Shown here: piece after piece, positions 57,877-64,000 of the stretch | Layout: each line of letters opens with the position of its first letter | How positions within the stretch are numbered: position 1 is the first letter of the stretch | Program-made: the position numbers and the translations under genes | Notes under the pieces: generated by a model | Seen by the model: only the letters and a program-made list of their open reading frames with translations | Databases searched by the model: none | Told to the model about the DNA's origin: nothing | Assembly: GCA_033064195.1 (NCBI GenBank) | Contig: JARBJD010000158.1 | Location: forward strand, 101,261-165,260 | DNA: 64,000 bases | Direction: 5' to 3' | Source: Blattamonas nauphoetae | Taxonomy: Eukaryota; Preaxostyla; Oxymonadida

Positions 57877-60800
57877 TAGTGGTGTCACCAATCGGTGTCT
57901 TGTCACCAATTGGTGCTTTTCTCATATTTGATAGAAGAGATAGTGAATATGAACTGTGTGAAGTGATAGAGTTAATTGATACCCCCTTCACGAGAAAAAC
58001 ACGAAATACTAGTTGTGTGTCCAGATCATGGGTTAGATCATCTTTCGACATGAAAAAGAGGACAGATTAGACTTTATTCACATCATATTTTGCTTCTTTC
58101 ACTTTATTTAGCAATCTTTAGACGTATATTGACATGATTCTTATTGATTGAAATGATGAAATGAAAAGATGGGCAGATCGATTTCTGTTCCTCGTCGGAT
58201 GTGCTGTTGTCAGCTTTGAACGTGAAGACTGGGTACGTGTCAAGACTGAGCACGAACAGCTGTCTCATCAGGCGAAGGATGTCAGAAATGTAAGGACGAA
58301 AGGCGACGATGTTGCCGAGGAGGAGATTGAGGGAGAGGATCCCAGCTGCCTCTTCGCCCTCATCCAGCTCTGATTTCACTTCATCTTCGAGAGCCTTCGA
58401 GACCGGTTTGGAGATGGCTGAGACAAGTTGAAGGATGACGTGGACGAGTCGTTGGAGGAGCAACTGTCCACAGATGTCTGCGAGGCGATGTGTCGTTGGT
58501 TTGCTCATCGTTCGGATGAGGATGGAGAGGAGCGAGTGCACTGCCTCGGAGAACTAGGATTGGACAGCAAACGGCTTGTCTGATATGGGGCTGCTGGAAG
58601 ACGGGTAGCTTGTGAGGTGGACGGAGGGATGAGGGTGCTGATGTAGGAGAGCGAGGGAGGGACGAACTGGGAGTTGGGAGTGCTCAGGTTGGAGGTGTTA
58701 TTCGCCAAAGATTTCTCCACTCTGCTCAGAAGCTGGTTGGATTGCGATTGGATGAACATGCTCCATGTACTCTTCGTGTCTGCGTCTTCGAAGAATCTGG
58801 ATTCGCCCAGAATGTTGAAGAGGGAGAGGCAGAAGAAGCTGAGAATGGACGAGAGAGCCCTTGTGTGTGTGAACGCCCTCATTCCAGCAGAAGCGATTGG
58901 GAGAGTGAGACGAGCGAGAGAAGCGTCGTTCCAAGTGTCTCGTTGTCATCAAGCGAAGAATTCACAGCCAACCTGAACTGCGTCTCGAAGTCCTAGAGCA
59001 GCGGTCACGCGGTGGCTGCGATGGGAGAGTGAGAGGAAGTCAGCGAGCATTTCCAACATCATGTCGACTGTGATGACCACTGTGGGGAGACTCAACTGCT
59101 CAGTGAAGTTGTATGCGGGAAGGATGAAATGGAGTGAGTGTGATGTCGGGTTTGTGTGGAAAACATGAAATAACTCCGAACATAGCATCTTTGGCTGTCA
59201 GTTGTGGTTGTACTGTGTCTTCTTTCCATCGTCTGCCACAAGACCGTCTCCAGACTGTACCCAATCTGCTCTCTCGTTCACAACATCTCGATGTTCATGA
59301 GTGGTGGAAGAACCGACGAGATCACATCCCTGTTCAGCGCGGCGTTGGGCAACCCGATGTCAGCGGGAACATTTGGTGTGGGTGGATGAGAGAAGGGAGA
59401 GGTGACGGACCGGACCTGTCGATAACTGTCGCGCAATTCGCTAGATATTCGTTGAACAACGTCTGTCACATATTGTTGTCGAGTGCAGGAAGTTAATAAC
59501 ACACGAACAGTCAAACGAGGTTTGGATTTGCAGCGAGGATCCTGATGTCGTCGCTGTGATTGAACTGAAATTTCTCGAAAGTGTCTGCAGTCGCTAGAGG
59601 TGTAAGAAAGGTGTATCAACTGAGGAGATGAATGATTGGCGAATGAAGGCTCCAGTGGATTGAGGAGAGGAGAGTGGACTGAGCGGGGAGGACGTGTTCG
59701 GCACGAGAAGAGTGAGAGGGAGAAGATCAGGGGCGAAAGTGAAGGGATGATGTCGAGAGAGGAAGCAAGACGAGAAATATGTGTTGAAGAATATGCTGTC
59801 GTAAAACAGATGTCCATGCGTGTCGACAAACACTGTCTGGTGTTTGGGTGCTGGGGGCGAAGAAAGGAGCATGTTCTCAAACTGGACCGAAGTGGAATCG
59901 TTGAGAAGATGTTGTGAGAGAGGTGTGGATGAACACTGATTTCTGCGCTTTTCTCTCGTCTCTCACATCGATGATCTTATCTGTCGTCGAAGCAAGGTCA
60001 TTCATGATCTGCAGGGGAATCTATTTGAGCGGCTTCTTCGGGCAGGCTTTGGCTGACGAGATCACGTCGACAAGTGACACTATTCAATCGTCCTTCGCTT
60101 TGCTTCGCACGACGTGGTTGTTGCTGTGCTGTTTGTCGTGCAATTTCTTCTCGCTCCGCGTGATGAGCACAAAGGGAACAAAAAACTTCCGATGAAGATC
60201 AAACTGTCTCCGAGTTTCATCGTTCTTCACTAACAACGTTTCGACTTGAAAATCGTCGAGTGAAGGAACAGAGAAGGACGTGATTGGTGATGAGTGTGCA
60301 GTTGAGGTGAAGGTGAGGATGGAAACAGGACCCAGTCACATTCGAATGAACACGTTGTTTTGTGACGTCACAACAACATGGGTAGAGAGTGTTGGGGGGA
60401 CAGGATACTCACCTGTCATGATAAGATGAGAGAAGGTGTGAGGATGTAGATTTCCAGAACAGCGGTGGATGTGACATTAATGAAAGCTGGCAGATAAGGA
60501 GGGGAACATGGAAGAACGAAGCAAAAGCGAGTTTAGGGTGTTTTGGATGGATGGTGAAGAGTGAGACCAGTAATGGATGTGATTGAGAGGGCGGATTGCT
60601 TCAACCAGAAGAGCAAGATCATTCCTTCAAAACAGGAGTCTGTCTGTTTGAGTTGATGTGAGTGTCGGAGAGTTGTGAGATACGTGATTGGAACTCATCG
60701 ACAGGAAAGTCGACGGGAATTTTTAGCTCTGGGGTTCCGTGGAGAGAGAGGGAGATGATCATTGAGTTGAACAAACACAACGCGGGTTGCCGCAATTGTG

Positions 60801-61190
60801 ATGATGATGAGAACGGTTCGAATGATGAGGTGAAATGGAGGTTTGACAAAATGTCACCTTTCTGGAAATGGTGATATGATGATCCCATTATATGACAATG
60901 AGAGAAATTAGACAGGAAAATCACGAGAATAGGCAGTATTTTAGTCTCATGATTGCAAAATAAAGTGAAAGAAGCAAAATATGATGTGAATAAAGTCTAA
61001 TCTGTCCTCTTTTTCATGTCGAAAGATGATCTAACCCATGATCTGGACACACAACTAGTATTTCGTGTTTTTCTCGTGAAGGGGGTATCAATTAACTCTA
61101 TCACTTCACACAGTTCATATTCACTATCTCTTCTATCAAATATGAGAAAAGCACCAATTGGTGACAAGACACCGATTGGTGACACCACTA
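57877..61190. mobile_element. 3.3-kb block bounded by 240-bp inverted repeats
   Basis: 57877-58116 and 60951-61190 are essentially perfect inverted copies. Outer ends read TAGTGGTGTCACCAATCGGT and its complement. The flanking bases are TCA on both sides (57874-57876 and 61191-61193), a possible 3-bp target duplication. Within each arm, GGTGTC/TTGTCACCAATTGGTG forms short subrepeats. The interior carries minus-strand gene-like exons and no recognisable transposase. Near-identity of the arms suggests recent movement. Confidence 0.65.
58104..60600 (-). pseudogene. Minus-strand multi-exon helical gene or fragment
   Basis: Helical exon-like pieces in order on the minus strand: FDLHRKFFVPFVLITRSEKK (about 60190), QYVTDVVQRISSELRDSYRQ (about 59460), LPTVVITVDMMLEMLADFLS (about 59085), FEDADTKSTWSMFIQSQSNQ (about 58790) and ICGQLLLQRLVHVILQLVSA then LLLGNIVAFRPYISDILRLM, ending in frame at 58104 inside the left arm. 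The style suggests the C-terminal part of a large alpha-solenoid protein, perhaps nucleoporin-like, but I cannot name it. It lies wholly inside the inverted-repeat block, so it may be a captured gene. Confidence 0.4.
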
Positions 61191-61860
61191 TCAATATTTT
61201 TGACATCATAGAAAAGTTCGAGATCACCCCTTCAAAACCTCCTCTCCGCATTCTTTTTTTCAAATTTGCTGTTAAATCTCAAATAGCTCTTTCTCACCTC
61301 CATGAACTGATTACATGTGTTTTTTTCGATCTATTCATACCAGTAGACAAATTGGAGGTGGATTACAAAACAATATGGGTTGATCGTCATTTGGTGGACT
61401 ATGTACCGTCTACCATCTTCCTCACTGCACTGGATGTGGTGTTCCGGGCGAATGTCTCCTTCACCACCATCTTACCTCTTCTCTCATTCTCTCTCTCTTC
61501 TGTTTTCCCTCTCTTCGCACGATTTTGAAGCTTGGATGAATGATTTCAGTTTTATTCACTTTTGGTGGTGTATTATCTCAAACAAGTGATTTTTCTTTAG
61601 TTTGTTTTCTCAAGAAAGTGTTAATTGTGAGTTGAAAACAACAAGATTCATGGAAGACACAATTAAGATGGAAAGTGCTGATGAAAGAAAGAGTGGAGGG
61701 AGGCGGAGGCTCGAGGAGGTGAGTTTGGATGTCGCAGAAGGAAAAAGGGAGTCTATCGGAAGGAGGTGAGTGGAGGACGAGGGAGGTGAGTGGAGGGCGA
61801 GGGAGGTGAGTGGAGGATTAGAGAGGGGAGGGGAGAAGTGCAGAGGACGAGGGAGGCAAG
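61191..61860. other. Spacer before the minisatellite
   Basis: Contains a plus frame (about 61190-61528) reading FDIIEKFEITPSKPPLRILF and DKLEVDYKTIWVDRHLVDYV, which may be a gene remnant continuing from the sequence left of the inserted block. From 61640 the text becomes G/A-rich and imperfectly repetitive (GTGAGTGGAGGACGAGGGAG). No product assigned. Confidence 0.35.
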
Positions 61861-61867
61861 TAGAGGT

Positions 61868-64000
61868 GAGTGGAGTGTGTGGTGACGATGGGGAGCGAAG
61901 TGGAGTGTTTGGTGGCGATGAGGAGCGAAATGGAGTGTTTGGTGGCGATAGGGAGCGAACTGGAGTGTTTGGTGGCGATGGAGAGCGAACTGGAGTGTTT
62001 GGTGGCGATGAGGAGCGAAATGGAATGTTTGGTGGCGATAGGGAGCGAAGTGGAGTGTTTGGTGGCGATGGGGAGCGAAGTGGAGTGTTTGGTGGCGATG
62101 GGGAGCGAAGTGGAGTGTTTGGTGGCGATGGGGAGCGAACTGGAGTGTTTGGTGGCGATGAGGAGCGAAGCGGAATGTTTGGTGGCGATGAGGAGCGAAA
62201 TGGAGTGTTTGGTGGCGATGGGGAGCTAAGTGGAGTGTTTGGTGGCGATAGGGAGCGAAGCGGAGTGTTTGGTGGCGATGGGGAGCGAAGTGGAGTGTTT
62301 GGTGGCGATGAGGAGCGAAATGGAGTGTTTGGTGGCGATAGGGAGCGAACTGGAGTGTTTGGTGGCGATAGAGAGCGAACTGGAGTGTTTGGTGGCGATG
62401 AGGAGCGAAGTGGAGTGTTTGGTGGCGATAGGGAGCGAACTGGAGTGTTTGGTGGCGATGAGGAGCGAAATGGAATGTTTGGTGGCGATAGGGAGCGAAG
62501 TGGAGTGTTTGGTGGCGATAGGGAGCGAACCGGAGTGTTTGGTGGCGATGAGGAGCGAAATGGAGTGTTTGGTGGCGATGGGGAGCGAAATGGAGTGTTT
62601 GGTGGCGATGGGGAGCGAAATGGAATGTTTGGTGGCGATGGGGAGCGAAGTGGAGTGTTTGGTGGCGATGGGGAGCGAAGTGGAGTGTTTGGTGGCGATG
62701 GGGAGCTAAGTGGAGTGTTTGGTGGCGATGAGGAGCGAAATGGAGTGTTTGGTGGCGATGGGGAGCTAAGTGGAGTGTTTGGTGGCGATAGGGAGCGAAC
62801 CGGAGTGTTTGGTGGCGATGAGGAGCGAAATGGAGTGTTTGGTGGCGATGGGGAGCGAAATGGAGTGTTTGGTGGCGATGGGGAGCTAAGTGGAGTGTTT
62901 GGTGGCGATAGGGAGCGAACCGGAGTGTTTGGTGGCGATAGGGAGCGAAGCGGAGTGTTTGGTGGCGAGGAGGAGCGAATCGGAGTGTTTGGCGGCGATG
63001 GGGAGCGAAGTGGAGTGTTTGGTGGCGATAGGGAGCGAACCGGAGTGTTTGGTGGCGATGGGGAGCGAAGCGGAATGTTTGGTGGCGACGGGGAGCGAAG
63101 TGGAGTGTTTGGTGGCGATAGGGAGCGAAGAGGAATGTTTGGTGGCGATGGGGAGCGACGCGGAGTGTTTGGTGGCGATGGGGAGCGAAGCGGAATGTTT
63201 GGTGGCGATGGGGAGCGAAGCGGAATGTTTGGTGGCGATGGGGGAGCGAAGTGGAATGTTTGGTGGCGATGAGGCGAAGTGGAGGTGTTTGGTGGCGATG
63301 GGGAGCGAAGTGGAGTGTTTGGTGGCGATGAGGAGCGAAGCGGAGTGTTTGGTGGCGATGGGGAGCGAAGTGGAGTGTTTGGTGGCGATGGGGAGCGAAG
63401 TGGAGTGTTTGGTGGCGATGAGGAGCGAAGTGGAGTGTTTGGTGGCGATGGGGAGCGAAGTGGAGTGTTTGGTGGCGATAGGGAGCGAAGCGGAATGTTT
63501 GGTGGCGATGGGGAGCGAAGTGGAGTGTTTGGTGGCGATGGGAGCGAAGTGGAGTGTTTGGTGGCGATGGGGAGCGAACCGGAGTGTTTGGTGGCGATGG
63601 GGAGCGAAGTGGAGTGTTTGGTGGCGATGAGGAGCGAACCGGAGTGTTTGGTGGCGATGGGGAGCGAAGTGGAGTGTTTGGTGGCGATGGGGAGCGAAGC
63701 GGAATGTTTGGTGGCGATGGGGAGCGAAGCGGAATGTTTGGTGGCGATGGGGAGCGAAGTGGAGTGTTTGGTGGCGATGAGGAGCGAAGCGGAGTGTTTG
63801 GTGGCGATGGGGAGCGAAGTGGAGTGTTTGGTGGCGATGGGGAGCGAACCGGAGTGTTTGGTGGCGATGGGGAGCGAAGCGGAATGTTTGAGTGGCGATG
63901 GGGAGCCGAAGTGGAGTGTTTGGTGGCGATAGGGAGCGAAGCGGGAATGTTTGGTGGCGATGGGGAGCGAAGCGGAGTGTTTGGTGGCGATGGGGCGAAG
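61868..64000 (+). repeat. 30-bp minisatellite, about 70 copies, continues past the window
   Basis: The unit is GGAGCGAAGTGGAGTGTTTG plus GTGGCGATGG. Variation is confined to a few positions: AAG/AAT/AAC before TGG or CGG, GTG/ATG before TTT, and ATG/ATA plus GGG/AGG/GAG. In one frame it encodes GERSGVFGGD repeats, in another MECLVAMGSE; both stay open for hundreds of codons because the unit lacks stops in them. Single-base indels near 63245, 63280, 63540 and 63890 shift the frame. I treat it as a minisatellite; a repetitive surface protein is possible but not supported by a start region. Confidence 0.85.

Noticed and set aside
57877-61190. CACTA-type element, because of TAGTG/CACTA ends and a 3-bp duplication
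   Set aside because: CACTA elements begin with CACTA and end with TAGTG; here the orientation is reversed, so the similarity is probably chance.
1-64000. rRNA, tRNA, CRISPR or bacterial-type operon signals
   Set aside because: None was recognised; the introns, gene families and gene spacing are eukaryotic.

Overview
The window looks like a gene-dense chromosome stretch from an anaerobic metamonad protist, most likely an oxymonad (Preaxostyla, Blattamonas nauphoetae-like). The evidence is (i) very long Ser/Thr-rich surface proteins built from a signal peptide, beta-helix, Ig-like repeats, a membrane segment and a kinase-like tail, (ii) families of kinases fused to B30.2/SPRY-like repeats, and (iii) many GT-AG introns of only about 24-42 nt. 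The standard code is used: three paralogous SPRY genes end at the same place with TAG, TAA and TGA. The organism name is inference; I could not run a search.

Layout. 1-4.5 kb holds decayed gene pieces and a transposon-end remnant. 4.5-10.9 kb (+) is a giant surface receptor-like gene with a pseudokinase tail, broken by one frameshift and one in-frame stop. 11.5-14.0 kb (+) is a shorter paralogue. 14.9-21.5 kb (-) is a Ser/Thr kinase with a coiled coil and seven SPRY-like repeats, each carrying a 30- or 42-nt intron. 22.3-33.9 kb (-) is a third surface-protein gene cut into three pieces by a 4.6-kb and a 0.95-kb insertion. 33.9-36.1 kb is debris of the plus-strand SPRY family. 36.1-40.1 kb (-) is a SPRY-repeat gene split by a pogo-like DNA transposon with TA target duplication (37213-39328). 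40.4-41.6 kb (-) is its tandem duplicate, frameshifted by a 13-bp microduplication. 42.0-48.7 kb (-) appears to be one kinase fused to a roughly 1700-residue helical and low-complexity region. 49.3-50.8 kb (+) is a dual-specificity-phosphatase-like protein lacking the catalytic Cys. 50.9-57.6 kb (+) holds three SPRY genes; the third is interrupted by a 2.1-kb Mutator-like element with 240-bp inverted ends and a 9-bp target duplication. 57.9-61.2 kb is a second block bounded by 240-bp inverted repeats and filled with gene-like exons. 61.9-64.0 kb is a 30-bp minisatellite running off the window end.

How it fits together. The window is dominated by surface and signalling families that expand by duplication and are then broken by DNA transposons. 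Because paralogues sit close by, most insertions can be mapped to the base by comparing the interrupted copy with an intact one. The most novel points are the two long-inverted-repeat elements carrying gene-like exons, and the ultra-short introns at the same position in every SPRY repeat.
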